The notes beneath the pieces are model-generated. The model ran no database searches and had not been told where the DNA came from. It worked only from the letters and a program-made list of their open reading frames with translations. DNA of 64,000 nucleotides. Origin: Eudromia elegans. Lineage: Eukaryota > Chordata > Aves > Tinamiformes > Tinamidae. A program made the translations under genes and the position numbers. Shown piece by piece: positions 23,521-36,993 of the stretch. The first letter of the stretch is position 1, and the number at the start of each line of letters is the position of its first letter. Location of the stretch: contig PTEX01000004.1 in assembly GCA_003342815.1 (NCBI GenBank), positions 1 to 64,000 on the forward strand, in the 5' to 3' direction.

Positions 23521-25900
23521 CTGGCTTTCACTGCAGAAAGTTACTGAACTGATTAGCGCACCTTGCAGAACAAGCTGAGCAGAGGAGTGATGAGCAGGGC
23601 AAGTGTCAGAAGGCAGAAGGGTAGCTGAAGAGGCTAAAGACGAACTCAAAGTCATCAGACAGCATTAATAAAACAGGGAGACAGAGGTACACCTCATCAC
23701 AGAGTTGTACTGCTATTAACTACCGGATGTTGCATTCTTAGGGCATCTTAAGTTATCATACCCTACACTGAAGCATGCTTAAAGTAACTTTGATTAGGAA
23801 ATATTGAGAAGCAAAGATGCACATTATCAAAAGCATCACTGCTACAATTTCAAGTGCAAGAATACATGCGTAGAAATATATTAAAAAAAAAAAGCTGCAA
23901 CTGTCTAGGACTCCTAGCAGTAAAAGCTTTTTATGCAACCAAAGGAACCATATATCAATGGTTCTTTAGTATTCATTAGTATTTTGTGAAGTAACTTTTG
24001 TGTAGTAAATTAACACATTTCCAGCTAGCTACATTATAATCATTGCATACACAAGTTACAGCTACTGTGAATTATTTCAGTAGTCATTCTTAAAAACAAC
24101 TTTACTCCAGAGAACAATCACAAACAAATCAATTTTATCACAGTTATCTGAAGTACAGATAAAACCCTTACAATTACTTCCACTAGTTTATACAGGCATT
24201 CAATACCCTCTCACTTAATATCAAAATGATAATGTGAAAACTAGCAATAGACATTAACCCCAAACCGACATAACTACCACCTTTTCATTTCTTGCACTTG
24301 TTTTCTTAGCATCAAAGCACATGCAGCTCACAGCACTGACCACTGTTCACTACTGATCCATAAAGCAGTGCCTAACTGCAGGGACACATCTAATTGTTCA
24401 GTCATCCTATGGTCTTTTGCCATTTTGATTCCCAAAAATTCACTGGGAGCCTTTTTATAGGACTGCACGGGGTCCATTCAGGGCCTATAATAGGACTGGG
24501 CCTTCCCCAGAAAAGGAATTCAAGTAAATACAATACAACTAGTGAAAGGTTTTAAGCAGAAAACCCCAAATAAAGCTATTTGAGGAGCTAATCGATCCAA
24601 CACTCAGCTATCAGTACAGTTTAGTACACTGGCAAGATGAGGGCTACCTGCAAGAAAGAGGAACCGGAATTCTCTGCTATTCCTCAAATGATGATCCAGC
24701 TCTGGGAAAAGCAAAGTTTAGTTCCCACAGGCCATTCAGTCTCAGTTCCCTCGCTATGAGCATCAGCCTGTCTGCAAACGAGAATGATAGGGGCACAGGT
24801 CCCGTTGAGGTTTCATCTACAGTAGATGGTACCGTCACCTTAGGGAAATCATCAAAAGCTGCTGGCACAACTACACACTCACTAAGATTATTTATTCTAG
24901 CTCTGAGTAAAAGCCCTCATATCACTAACCACACTAGCACTTTCAGTCTTACAGAAACACAGAAGTACCATGCTCATTTACAACATTGCAGGCAACATTT
25001 CTACTGTAGACATACAGTACAGACAATAAACAGAGGCCCACCAGCTCCTTCCACATAGGCCTGTAAACAGACAGACATATTGCAAGAGGTTACCGACTAA
25101 CACCAATTAATCTGTTTCAGCCCTGAACTCCTTTTGAACTGCTGGCTGAGCACTCTAGAGGCCTGAAGTATTTTTAGTCTTGTTGTTAGTCTTGTGCCCC
25201 GTTCTACAAAATTTATAAATACCTTTTCAGTGAGTATCAGAGACCAAAACCTAAGAGCTGTATATTTACAGCATCTCAAATCTGTACAGATGTTTCTCCA
25301 GCAGTAGAATTAAGTGGAATTTCCTTTAATTAAGTAGAACTAAATGCAAGCAGTTCATCAGTGCCACTTTGGCCACAGGTGCTCTAGATACTAATAGCTT
25401 ACCTATGTTCAAAAAACAATTTAATTAATAGAAAAGAAGCTCATCAGTGGCTATTAAAGCCTTTCCCTCGGGCTCAGGAACATTTGGGGCTTGGGAATAT
25501 ACTCTGGGGAAGTATCATTAGCGGTTTTTCCTCTCCTTAGTCCTTTTTGGCATTCATTATTGATCACCCTTGACCACCCTCAGCCTATCTTTTGTAGTTA
25601 CATTCCAGAATAAGAGAACAAAACCAAGTCAAAGATGGGGAAAAAAAAAAAATCCATCTTTCACCTGATAGTGTCAGACATTCAGAAACGCCCAGCAGTA
25701 AGAACCAGATCTTCTCAGCATAGCTAAGCAGCATTTATTTTCCGTGCTACAAAGAAACACTTCTACCAATCTGCTTAATGGAAGCAGTTGTCATCTGACA
25801 CATTGCAGTAAATGCAGAATTACTGCAAGGCTGATGGACAAGTGTCCTCTTCACAGAGGTGACAACTTTATTTTCAAGTTTAGTGACCTGCGGAGAGTCT
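23521..25900. other. Non-coding stretch, nothing recognised
   Basis: AT-rich with an A11 run near 23882-23892 and an A12 run near 25639-25650. Short frames only; no exon or repeat was recognised. Confidence 0.6.
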
Positions 25901-28485
25901 CCAATGAATGCATGAGCTATACAAACCAAGCTTGCTGACCAGTCTTGTGGGGGACCCTCCAGCCATGATATATATTGCACTGTCATGGGCTGTACTGCAT
26001 CACTGCATAAACAGAAGCAAAGCTGTCACCCTGCAAACTTTCACTAGCACAAGATCTCCTAATGGAGAAGGAAGAATAGGAAGGGCAGCGAAAGAAATAA
26101 CCCAGCATTGAAGGTAATTACCAGGAATAAGGAGGAAGAATACAGCTGTTTATTATTTCAAACAAGGCCTTTCTTCTTATATTCCTTCACAATGTTCCAA
26201 ATCCATCAACAAAACCAGAAATTCTCAAGCTACAGTAACAGCTGGTCTGTTTTAAAGGAGATCATCCTGATGGATGTAATATATCGTAATATATTGAGCC
26301 AGTACATCAGTGTGTGCTAATATGAAGTTACAGGGGCAATTTGTCAATTCTAACAAAGACAAATACAGCTTCTGCCTCAGATTGCTCTATAACACCAGGC
26401 ATTGGCCACTGGTTTCCCCCGCATGATGGATTTTATGGTCAGGTGTGGTGACATCTCACAATCTAAACAGCTTTCAGAGATTGGTTGGTCTGTTTTGAAT
26501 GATGATGGATTGCACCCCAGAACTCCCCAGGAAATATGACATTTCAGGCTTGCTGTTTTGCACAGGTATGGATAAGCCCTAGCCAGCTTGTAGCCTTTCA
26601 CTCAGTAAGCCTGTTGTGGTTTTTTTGCAAGAGCTTTTCTGTATTTTTTCACAGACTTTATAGCTTCTCCTCACCCCCAGGCTTGTTTCTTGTTATTTTA
26701 TTAATGGATAACTGCATTCTTCTCTGCATATCTCTAGACGGTTGCATACTGAAATGGGAGAGGAAAGATCTTCATACTGGAACTATCGGTAAATGACCCC
26801 TTGTAGGAGCTAAGAAACACCGGATTTCAGAAAGATCATGGATTGCAAGTAGCCAAGTTAGCAGCAGTGACTAAAGACATTAACAGACAGGCATCAAGCA
26901 TGAGAGGACTGGCCCAATCCAAATTCTGAGACACTAGCTCACCTGTTGCTTACAATTAGCCTCAACAGATAACAAAATTAAGACTTGTCAGAAAGATCAG
27001 TTCCAAAGACAGCTCCTTGACCAAACATGAATGGTTTGACAGAGAACTCATTCCTTGCAATATATTTAGAGAATAATCTTTGGTTTGTCCACTAAACAAT
27101 TCTAGTATTCTACAACATTTCAATGAACTAAAATTAGGAACTTAAAGGTAAGAAAAACACTTGATTTCTCACTAGAAATTCACATAAAGCAAATACAACC
27201 GTTTCCTTGTGGCGTCTCTGTGAAAATGTATTACAGTAGTTTCCCCTTCTAATTGGTGGTGCTATGCACCAACAGGTGAAGCACTGCCCTATATGTTGTG
27301 TTGTACAGCAGGATGTCACACATATATCTAATTCTCGATTTCTTTTTCATATTTTGCTATAAAATTTCCCCTCAAGTCCCCAAGTAGTTTTCAGAAGAAA
27401 TCCAAAATCAAGCAACTGCTCAAGTTTTTAGCCTCTTCCTGAAAATCTTTAATTTCTTCTTTCTTCAGAAACTAATATGCATGGATATCATGCTGGGCCT
27501 TGTTCCCTCTTTGAAAGCCTAACACAGATAAAGGTGGAATAAGTAACAGCAGAAACAGTTAAGTTGCCAACACTGGTATTTGCATCTCTGACCTTTTCAA
27601 ACAAAGGTACATTGGTCATCTGGTAGAATAACACCACAATGAAAGAATCCACAAGATGCGACAAACTCTATGCGCTTTCAGAAAACACTGAGCCATCTAC
27701 AGCCATAAAGTGTTCTCTGCCAGGCTTGTTGACAGAAGTCATAGCAAAGAGACAGAGGATTCAAAATAGAAAGATCCTTATTTTTCCCACAATTATTACC
27801 CATAATCTTGGGTAATTTCATAGCAGCTATAAATACTGCCGTCCCTATTAGGCAAAGCATTTTTAATATAATGATGTCAAAATAAATTCATAGAATATTT
27901 TATTCAAACAATTTTTTTTCCCTTTTGCTTCCTTTGAGGTAAAGCTCACCTGATTTTTTTGGAGTGCCTCCCTTTGACCTGCAGGACATAGACCAGCCCG
28001 CTTCCTCCTTAAGCCCTTGCGTTTGTCAGCACACCTGCACCCACACTTCATAGCTGTGCTGATGCTGAACACCTATTCAGCACAGACTGTCCACCCATGA
28101 CACATTCAAGGGCTCCCACTGTGGCTTCCAGAGAGAGAAGATGCCCGATGGCTGTCAGAGTCATCTCGACTCCCTACTAAACTTGAGCCAGAGCTTACAG
28201 TGAGTTGTATCATTCTCATACCGCCAAAAATACAAGTCACTGAAAAGGATTTTCAGCATTTTGAGCTAGCATGCACATTGGCTCCTAACTTCTACTAGTG
28301 GCTGGAGTGCAAGTGCTTTATAGGATGGAAAGTAAAAGCTTCAAAGGATGAGCTGCTTTCCCATTAGATCCCTGCACGCTCAGATTTTGTCACTGAAACT
28401 AGAAAAAAAAAAAAAATCCAAATTTGAAAGACATTTTAGAAACTCTCCATATTCCTTGTCCAGCACCAACCCTCCCCTCTCTCCA
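25901..28485. other. Non-coding stretch with a plus donor-like motif
   Basis: CTTAAAG|GTAAGAAAAAC near 27141-27157 resembles a plus-strand donor but has no acceptor-bounded open frame before it. An A13 run lies near 28404-28416. No repeat family was recognised. Confidence 0.58.
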
Positions 28486-28574
28486 CAGAGCAGTCATGGA
28501 TACAACTCCTGCTACATGTACCCAAATTCAGAGCAGTCATGGATACAACTCCTGCTACATGTACCCAAATTCAG
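28486..28574 (+). repeat. Perfect tandem duplication, 43-bp unit, 2 copies
   Basis: The unit starting CAGAGCAGTCATGGATAC at 28486 is repeated exactly from 28529 to 28571, and the next three bases begin a third copy. Lack of mismatches indicates a recent duplication. Both copies lie in an 84-codon plus frame that I regard as chance. Confidence 0.93.
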
Positions 28575-29493
28575 CCAGGGTCACACGTCAGCTTCAGGCT
28601 AATCAACTGCACTCCAATCTAGGTGGCAAGTCCACTACAACTTCGGAAGTACCAGATCCATCAAAATCAAGGGCATATAAGATGACATAGAGACAAGCTA
28701 AGCCCTAACCCAAACCGTCACCTAAGAGGCAGTTCTTTTGAGACAGCTCCTGTCAGTGATTTATACACGCTGGGGTTAGGCAGACACACTTCATCCTCAT
28801 TTGCTTTAACAAATGCAGTGCCACCTGCAATAAAGGGTCTCACTGAGAGCTGAAGGTGAGAATGATCCTCTTCTCCATCCCAAGCCTTCCTTGAAGGCCT
28901 GCTCCCTCTGTACACATCAAAATTGTGCTTAAAGAATTGCCAAAGCAAACCATGGGAAGCATTGATGCCTATAGGATTTTTTCCCCCCTCAGGAAACATG
29001 CATAAGCCAAACCACTTCCAGAAATTTTCAGTTCTAAAAAAGCATTCTTAAAGGGTATGACAGATATTGTTCTGCAAGATGTTTAGTCTTCACTGCCGTG
29101 AAGAAAGCGAAGAAGAACAAAGCTAGGTTTTCTCAGTTTTCAATACACAAGATATTATAGTCAATATTTATGCTGACAGAAATGGCAGAACTCCAATTCT
29201 TCTTGCTTTAGAAAACATAGATCAACTATTTGAGCCTAGCCAACATTTCCTTAAGTTATTACCACTAGACCTTATGATTAGAAGATTCAGGAAGTAGCTC
29301 TTTTACTTGCCCCCCTCCCAGAATGTAACCATATGACTCTCAATCTGAAACATCCAGTAAGTGATTATCGTGCTCTAAATATTCCTTAAACTCATTGATA
29401 TTGGGGCTTTCTAATATTCAATCTGCTTGTTAAGCTAGCAACTTCTGATATTCCAACATGGCCTGTCTGCTTTGCTTCATCAATTCCACTGTA
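28575..29493. other. Non-coding stretch, nothing recognised
   Basis: Contains a minus frame of 93 codons (28718-28999) without a known match. Confidence 0.6.
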
Positions 29494-29531
29494 TTAAAAA
29501 AAAATTTAAAATTTTTTTTTTAAAAAAAAAA
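29494..29531. repeat. A/T homopolymer palindrome
   Basis: Blocks run in the order TT-A9-TTT-A4-T10-A10. Alternating A and T runs are self-complementary and could fold back on themselves; they are also difficult to sequence accurately. Confidence 0.85.
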
Positions 29532-31324
29532 GACTTATAAGGGTATTTGGAGTAACTGATTTGAAGATCTCAACCAGATCTCAACCTCAGGACTCAGCTC
29601 AAAATCATTATAACCTCTGGCCCAAAGGGAAGACATGTAATCTCACTGATGCAATGTGAGCACTGAAGAACCAAAGACAGTTTTGTGAGGTTTCAGGAAA
29701 ATATTGACTAAAAATAGGGAAAGCACAAATGTCACTATGATCTGTAATGTGATAAGAGTCACCTAACAGCAAGAGACTTAGTGATCCAGCTGGTTTTGTG
29801 CTGAGTTCCTAGAGGAAAGCAGCCAGCTTTGCCAGTCAGAAGTGCTACATATGCCCTCTGGTATTCCTGCCCCCAAGAACAGCATCAGAAGCAGATGTTT
29901 GGAAAAGGGTGGTAAAAAAAGGTCAGGGGTTTGCAAAGGTCTCAAAAAACACACTGAAAGGCTCAGATATGTCCTCAAGTCCGTACCTCTAAGCTAAATA
30001 TGTCTGCATGGAAAGGTTCCCTCTGCAAGTGCTCTTTCCTGTACCCGCAAGCCCCTCACTCAGGCAGTGGTTAAGCCTGGACCACAAGAAAAGATTTAAG
30101 CAGGAAAAACAGGAGCAACTCTCAGCTGTGCAGATGCCTTCTCACTTACGGAGCCATTTTCTGTATGCTCTACACAGAAAAATCAATGCAAGCAAGATCA
30201 CTACCTCAGAGAAGGTATTTAACCACAGAATAGGTCTTCATTTGCTACTCTTTTAGGGAAAGGAGAGACTCTGCTTTAGAAGTTTGCTGGCATTTCTCTT
30301 TGCTAGCACTTCCTAGCCTCCCTCCCATTGACTAGAGTTAAATTACTTCTAACTTCCTTCGCTCCCCTCCATCCTCATTTCCTTTCAAATCTGGTAAACA
30401 CCAGAATCTCAGGCTCTTCAGCAGAGTGCTTGGCATCATCAGGGCTTAATAACCACACTCCCAACAAGACTGAGAATAGGGGAATCACCTTCTCAGGCCA
30501 TTTCCATTATTAAACATTTCCTTCAAAGTTATCAAACTACTTGTTTCCCAACCAGCTGCAGAGAAGCCTAACATGGGGCAGTGCTGGTAGGCTCTGCCAA
30601 AGGAGGATGTTGGCCTACATGACCACAACCACCAAAACCCCATAAAGTCACCTGGGCTCGCCATCAAGATGTCTTCATGGTTGCTTTGATTCCAGGATAA
30701 CTACTCTGCTTTCCCCCTCACTCTGCCCATCTTTATTCCACATCCCATCAAGCGCTTTTGCTTCCTGGGTGGCAGACAGGCAACACAGGGCTAAGTCTGA
30801 CAGAGGCCTCATACCCAAAGGGCTCTGGCATCATTTCAACTAGTTCTGTTTTACATGTCAGTAAAGGCTTAAGTATTTGATGAGGGTGGCTACAAAACTA
30901 GCAGCTAGAGACCAGAATGAGCCTGAAAGGGAGGGGAGGGAATAGGACAGATTAGCCCATATTTGCTGGCAGCAGGGTACAGTGCAGTCCTGTGGGCTGC
31001 TGAGGACATTTTTAGCAACAGACCTTGACAGCATCCCATGATCTCAGGAAAACCAAACAGTAGAAACAAGTAACCTGATTTTCTAATTCAGAAAAAATCT
31101 GCCACTCTCCTGCCTTGCCTTCCAGTCACGTTCTTCATCCCTGAAAGAAACCTGAACCAAGCCACTCTGAATGATCCTGTGGCAGTGATGACAGTTTTTA
31201 GAAAAACCTCTAACTTCCCTCTGGCAGACACAGGTGTCCTACAGTTAAAAGACTGGAAGCCAGAACAGGGTTTTCCACTTGACCTAAGCAATATCCTACT
31301 TAATCCATTCCCTAGGTAGATTAC
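29532..31324. other. Non-coding stretch, nothing recognised
   Basis: Frames up to 82 codons only. Mixed composition, no known repeat. Confidence 0.6.
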
Positions 31325-31456
31325 CTGGGTTGCAGACCTTGCATACACCAGATGCAGAGACAGTTTAGGTCCAGCTGGACAGAAATTGAGGCAGAGCACG
31401 AGCGCAGCTGGGCTGCTTTCAGCAGCATCTCGGTGCCAGCACCGGGACAGCCACTG
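31325..31456 (-). CDS. Exon-like open frame on the minus strand (unrecognised)
   Basis: On the minus strand, a TTGCTTCTGGCTCTGGCTG acceptor-like tract ending in GCAG (AG at 31458-31457) precedes 132 bases that are exactly 44 open codons (QWLSRCWHRDAAESS... ending VYARSATQ). A CCCAG|GTAATC donor-like site follows, with the last exon base at 31325. The interval is more GC-rich than its surroundings and lies in a 157-codon open frame (31088-31561). It fits a phase-0 internal exon and the minus-strand bias of the window. Against it, I recognise no domain, the donor is not ideal, and a single open frame of this size is expected by chance in a GC-rich patch. Confidence 0.17.
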
Positions 31457-33183
31457 CTGCACAGCCAGAGCCAGAAGCAATAAACCCTGATAGGCTTTAC
31501 CTGGCACCACACCAACACTGGCACAATATAAAAATGTCCCAGGGCTTTCTTTTACAGCCATCCAGAGCCTGGGCTACATTTATTTCAGATGGATCTGACT
31601 CCACAAAGACACTTCACTCTCCACGCAAGTTCTAGGACACATATACTTGTTGGAGCACAGGCCTGAGCCTAAAACACTGCCACAAACTTGTCACATATCC
31701 GTGCTAAAGCTCATAGGCCAGCCTGGAGCTCATGTCTTGAGGAGCACAAGACTGTGGGTCCAACCTGGTGCAGTCAGTGGCGATTACAAATCCTGTATAT
31801 GTGGGGAAGCAGATTCCACACACATACTATCAGATATATGTTCTTTGACTTTGCTTTAATTTACTGCGATATGCCAACTCTCCAGTACATTAACTAGTGA
31901 TAAGCTTTAAAGTATGCAAAACTTCAACAGGTGACACCATACCTGCAGACCCCCAGGCTTCCTTTCTGTAAAACGTGACCTGTTATTTATCAAGGAAAAT
32001 GCTACTGCAAGGCTCACTTCAGCACTGGCCCGAGTTCAGCTCCCACTGACTTAGCACAGACCTGGGGTTGGTTCAGTCTCAAAGCTCATTAAATCCATGA
32101 TAAAAATTGCTCAGATTCATTTTAATACACAGATCCTGCAAAGAATGGGTAAATACTTTGTGGCCTCAATGTTGAAACAGATTTAGGTGCAGAATAACTA
32201 TGTAACACAGATTTTTCCCTAGGAATGTTAGAAACCTGGACAAACTAGGATTTACATCCTGCCTGACATTCCACAAACTCATAGCTATGCTACAGATGAG
32301 ATTCAGAGAACCACCACACCACTGCTAACAAAACTAAGCTACAGCAGGTAGCAATGTTTTAAAGAACACGGTCACAAGCCGAGCACCTGGCAATGGTGCC
32401 AGTCACCAGGTGAGGCCTGACAAGATCACTGCTGGGTGTCATAGGCTTAGCAGAAGTCGCTGTACATGCCCTGAAAACAGTCTTTATAGTAAGACTGTCA
32501 GCCAGAACTTGTCACCTGCTCAGTATGCACTCAGTAAATAAATAACTCCATATTTTGTCACCAAATGCTGTGGGCGGTGCTCTCGCTGCTCCCTCACCCT
32601 AAATTCTTCCCCTCCCCGCCCCAATCAGTTCTATCTTTCACAACTGTTGCTGTTGCCAGCAGCTGGGGTGGCAGGGGCATGAACTGCACCAGGACCCCAG
32701 CCCATAGTCCAGGGTGAGCTGATTAACATTTCACAGTCCCCAAAATTTATCCTTTTCTAGTTGCAAGTCTTTAAGACTGGCTTTTCCCACAAGAAGTGGG
32801 TGAGAAGAGATGGCTGTGTGTCCAGCAAGGCTTGCCTGAGGGCAGATTCTCCGTGGTTACAGTTATTTGTTCCAAGATGTTACAGATGAAAGAGGTCTTA
32901 ATGAAAAGACTCTGAACTCTGAATCTTGGGATCTGGCTGTTTTATGTGAGCGATAAAAAGGATTGCTAAAAATACCTAATTAGGAATACAACTCGACTAA
33001 ATATAGCTCTAGACCCTTTTTTACAACTTCAACACAGCTTAACACGGGATAAGGCACTTCATGTCAGGTCTAGAGCTATGCTATTTCCTTAATGCCACGT
33101 GCCAAACAGAACACTATTGAAGAGAAGAACAAATTTGGGTTTTGGCAAGGAACCTAATGAGCAGAAAATAATTATCTTGACAG
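31457..33183. other. Non-coding stretch, nothing recognised
   Basis: Short frames of about 70 codons only (plus 31647-31897). Composition is mixed and no repeat match was seen. Confidence 0.6.
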
Positions 33184-33198
33184 AAAAAAAAAAAAAAA
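33184..33198. repeat. A15 homopolymer
   Basis: Fifteen A in a row, followed by GGACTTGTTTTTC. Confidence 0.9.
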
Positions 33199-34610
33199 GG
33201 ACTTGTTTTTCAGGGTTTTTTTTCATAAAAATCTTAGTCTTCCTCTAAAGAAAGTTCTTTCTCTGAACTTTTAAGTACAACCACTTCTTTTTCTAAAGAA
33301 GTAGCTTCTAAGCAGTACAAAATAACATCCTAAAGCTGCTCAAAGCAAGAGGCAAAGGAGATTGCTCCATTCCCTGAAGCAAAAAGGAGTTTTGTTATCT
33401 ACAACTTCAAGAGAGACTCAAAAAACAGAGAACAAAATGTGCCAGCTCTGGAGTGTTCAAATGTTCTGACTCTACTAACACTCTAGGTCTCTATATTCCT
33501 GTTCTTGCATGCAACATTGCTCAGGCCACCCAAACAGCCAGCGACTACATTTCAACGCTTTGCTCGAGCCCCATCTCCGTCTAAAAATGGATACAGAATG
33601 TAGGACTAAATGCCTCTTTTAGTCTCCAGGGAAATATCCTAGGTAAGAATGTCAGCTATATCCTGCTTCAAGGTCTCTACCTGACTCTCATCCTACTAAA
33701 TGTTAAATTTACAGCAGCAAGGAAGTTAAACAAAATCATTTAGGGCAATAAACACCAAGCCCCCACCCACAAGATGCCTTCTGCTTGTGCTTGATGCCTT
33801 CCCAGTAGCTCTCAAAGGGCCTGCTTGGTAACACAGACCTGCCAAGCAGCAGCGGAGCCGGAGGAGCACGGCCAGCAGCCTTCAGCCCCTCCTCTTCCTC
33901 CATCATTCATGCTGCTGAAGCCAGGCATCACTCCTTGCATGGCCTCTCTGGCAGGCAGGGACAAGGTCGAGGCTGAACAGGAACGCAGGCAGCACAGCTG
34001 TGACTGCTCATTTCAAGGAGTCTGGAACTCATTCTCATCAGCCAGGAGCATCCAGCAAGAACAGCACCTCCAAAAACTGCCTGCCTGGCACCCTAGAGCC
34101 ACTGAAGAATAAACCTCAAGATTCAGGCACTCCTAGTGGCTTCCTCACTTTCTTACCACCATATTTTTCCTACTGCTCACACAGTCACCCCAAGCAACTG
34201 CCTACTTGACTCACACCAACACTGCTCCTGCTCAAGGATGTGCATGTCCCATCCAGGACATAAACCACTAGGACCAAGCTGGATTCTGGTGGGACACAGT
34301 CTTACTCAAAGAGAAGCTGCTACCTACAAAATATCTTTATGAGCAAATAAAAAGATATAAGCTCACCTGAGTTTAAGAACCAGACTTTATTATTAGTTTA
34401 AGAAACGTTTTAACAGTCTAAAAAGTATAAAAAGTCTTAACCCCAAATGATTCTACTCCTATTCAAAATTGGTAATGAAATAAAGTCCAAAGACCTATGT
34501 ATCTTCTTTCTTCTGACAGCTCTCACCCTTAGCTGAGAACTGCATTTTTTCCCCTCAGTCTTGCACCCACTCTAGGTTACTCTGTATGTCTATATTCCAT
34601 ATTATATATC
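33199..34610. other. Non-coding stretch with a GC-richer patch
   Basis: The part from 33825 to 34110 is GC-richer, carries an open plus frame of 95 codons and ends close to an AATAAA at 34109-34114. The frame matches nothing known and has no good donor or acceptor pair. A plus donor-like CCTAG|GTAAGAATG is near 33642. Confidence 0.5.
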
Positions 34611-34624
34611 TTTTTTTTTTTTTT
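34611..34624. repeat. T14 homopolymer
   Basis: Fourteen T in a row, preceded by an AT-rich ATTATATATC. Confidence 0.9.
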
Positions 34625-36938
34625 CCTCCTGTCCTAATGGTTCTCCAAGAACAGCACCACATCCCTTTTCTGTACAGGGCATAATACAGTGCAGCACAGT
34701 ATCTTTCAGAGAACCACACAACATCAAAAAGTTAAATAAAACTCAGTAGTTAGGTTATACTATAACCAGCTAACTCAGAATAACAGAGCTAGGTAGCAGA
34801 CATCATGGGAAAAACTGCTACTACAGCTAGAACAGGTCAGAAAATTATCATCTGATTCTAGACAAAGTTCTAGAAGAATCTGCAAGATACTAGAATAAGT
34901 TAAGGTGACTGCAAATAAAGCTAAAGTTAAATCAAAAAGAGGCCTAAAGACTGTGTAAGTCCAAACAAGGCCTGACAAGATGTGAGGCCTGGTACAGCTA
35001 TTTTTTATTAGAAAGCCTGAAGGCTGTTACTGACACTTGGAAGAATCAGATTGCCTAAGTCACAAGGCTACAGCTCCAAATGAAACAAAGCAAATGGAGA
35101 GAGCAGGGAGTCACCACTTTAAGACACCACAGAGAATGCAAGCAAACCATCTGCACCAGAAGTACAGATAATCTGCATGTATCAGTCTAAAAAGACAAAG
35201 CAAGAACACAAGACAGGCCGTAAGTTGGTTAAATACTCAGGAAATGGAGTCAGGATGAGGTACCTGCAAAAACTAACATAGGTGACAGACCAATTACTCA
35301 GGAGACAAGGACTACAATGAAAGAGATGGAATCAGGAAAGCGGGCTAAGCCATAATTATTTTATGTCTCCACACTTCATTAACATAGCACTTTCATTCTG
35401 TAAATATATAACAATACAACTTAGCATTACATATTAGTTTATGTCAGTTTACATCTACTTCTGGAGCATTTTCACCTTTTGAAACACTAAAATGATCCAG
35501 ACATTATAAATGCTGCACAAGGATGTCATCAAATCATAGATTCTACTGTAGATCTAATAAATATTCATGCTTTTGTATCTCCAAAGATATTCACAAACCT
35601 ATGATACACACCAGGTAAAGAGTAAGGATGAATCCCTAAATCTCAAGTAATCACCCAGGACTGAGGGACATTACTCTGAAGTGCTCAGACAATATACCAT
35701 AAAGATTGGTTTTACTGCCCATCCACACTACAAAAAAGATTTCTGGAATTGCTGCTCTGATACAAGTTATGAAATGTGTCTTCCCACCATGTAGATCTTG
35801 TCACAGACAATTCCAACTCCTTATTTTATCTGTTTTTTCCCCATAGATAGAAGTACCACATCATCATGACAATGCACTTCTAATTGAATTCTTTCTTCAC
35901 TACAGATGGGAGGAAGACAACTCATTCACTCATTTTCCATTTTTAAAAGTTGAGGAACATTATGTGAAGGCACTTTCACCATTCTCTATTTTAAATACAA
36001 ACACCAGAATTATTACTCCTTAACACGCAAAAATAAAGTTTTTTCTTTTTTTCGTTCAAAACAAAGCTTTTCAAATGATGTATTACCAGACTGTAGAAAG
36101 CCTTTGCCTTTTTAAAGCTGTGAAGTAGTTTTTTCCCATCCCACTTTAAGTAGTACGGGAAGAAAGATACTATGTCTATTTGTTGTTCATGAAGTAGGAA
36201 GAATAACATATGACTCCTCTGCTTTCTGGCATGAGATGCTAGCTAGTATTGAGTTTCTTGGCATTCTCATCTCTTCTCTGGCACAAATGTCTGCCTAGAG
36301 TTTGTGGGAAGTGTTCACTTCACCCTTAAGTTTCAACCTTCTTTTTGTATCCATCCTCAAAGTCTCAGATGTTTTCAGAAGAAATGCCTGTGACTTACCA
36401 ATTCCTCATGAACTCATGCCTTTTTCCAGCACAATATCAATTCTTTTGCACCATTTACAACAAGATGCAGCAGGTATCAGAAGAGCCCCATAGTCAGTGA
36501 TTTAAAACCAGCACAGAGACAGAGGAAAGAAAAAAAGGTAACTTCCACAGCAGTTTAGCAGTTGCCAATCTTCATCCAGTGTTGTCATCTTTGCCACCAT
36601 TCTCCCTCCTATAATCTGGAGCCAAAAATAGGCTGCTTTTGCAGGCAATTTTCTGCTTCAACAGCTTTGGGTTAGGTAATAGAAAGCAAAGAAACCAATA
36701 AGAGACACCAGTGATTACTACAGAAAGATTCACATCCTTAAGTGCTAGAACATGCAAATACACACAAATACACACCTCTTTTCTCCTTAGGGCTAAAAAA
36801 TTGGCCATCACTAGTGCATCTAGGAAACAGATGTTAACAAAACTTTCCCTCCGCCCTTCACACTAGACTGATGCCAGCATGTTGGCTAATGAAATCAGCA
36901 CTCAGTCTGGCCCCTTTCAAGAAAGCCAAAGTCAAGAT
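34625..36938. other. Non-coding AT-rich stretch
   Basis: Only short frames. A-rich and CA-rich composition fits the plus-strand A+C excess described in the summary. No repeat family was recognised. Confidence 0.6.
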
Positions 36939-36993
36939 GGAGCTATTAAATACTCATCAATAGCTTACTTTGGAGCTATCAAATACTCAGCAA
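36939..36993 (+). repeat. Imperfect direct repeat, 22-bp unit, 33-bp period
   Basis: GGAGCTATTAAATACTCATC at 36939 recurs as GGAGCTATCAAATACTCAGC at 36972, with two differences in 22 bases. An old local duplication. Confidence 0.85.

Noticed and set aside
22942-23531. Long overlapping minus frames of 101-162 codons
   Set aside because: They run antisense through the CR1 copy and its flank, so they are by-products of the repeat.
31088-31561. 157-codon minus frame as a complete gene
   Set aside because: No start context, no domain. Only its central part is flanked by splice-like sites and is reported as a weak exon candidate.
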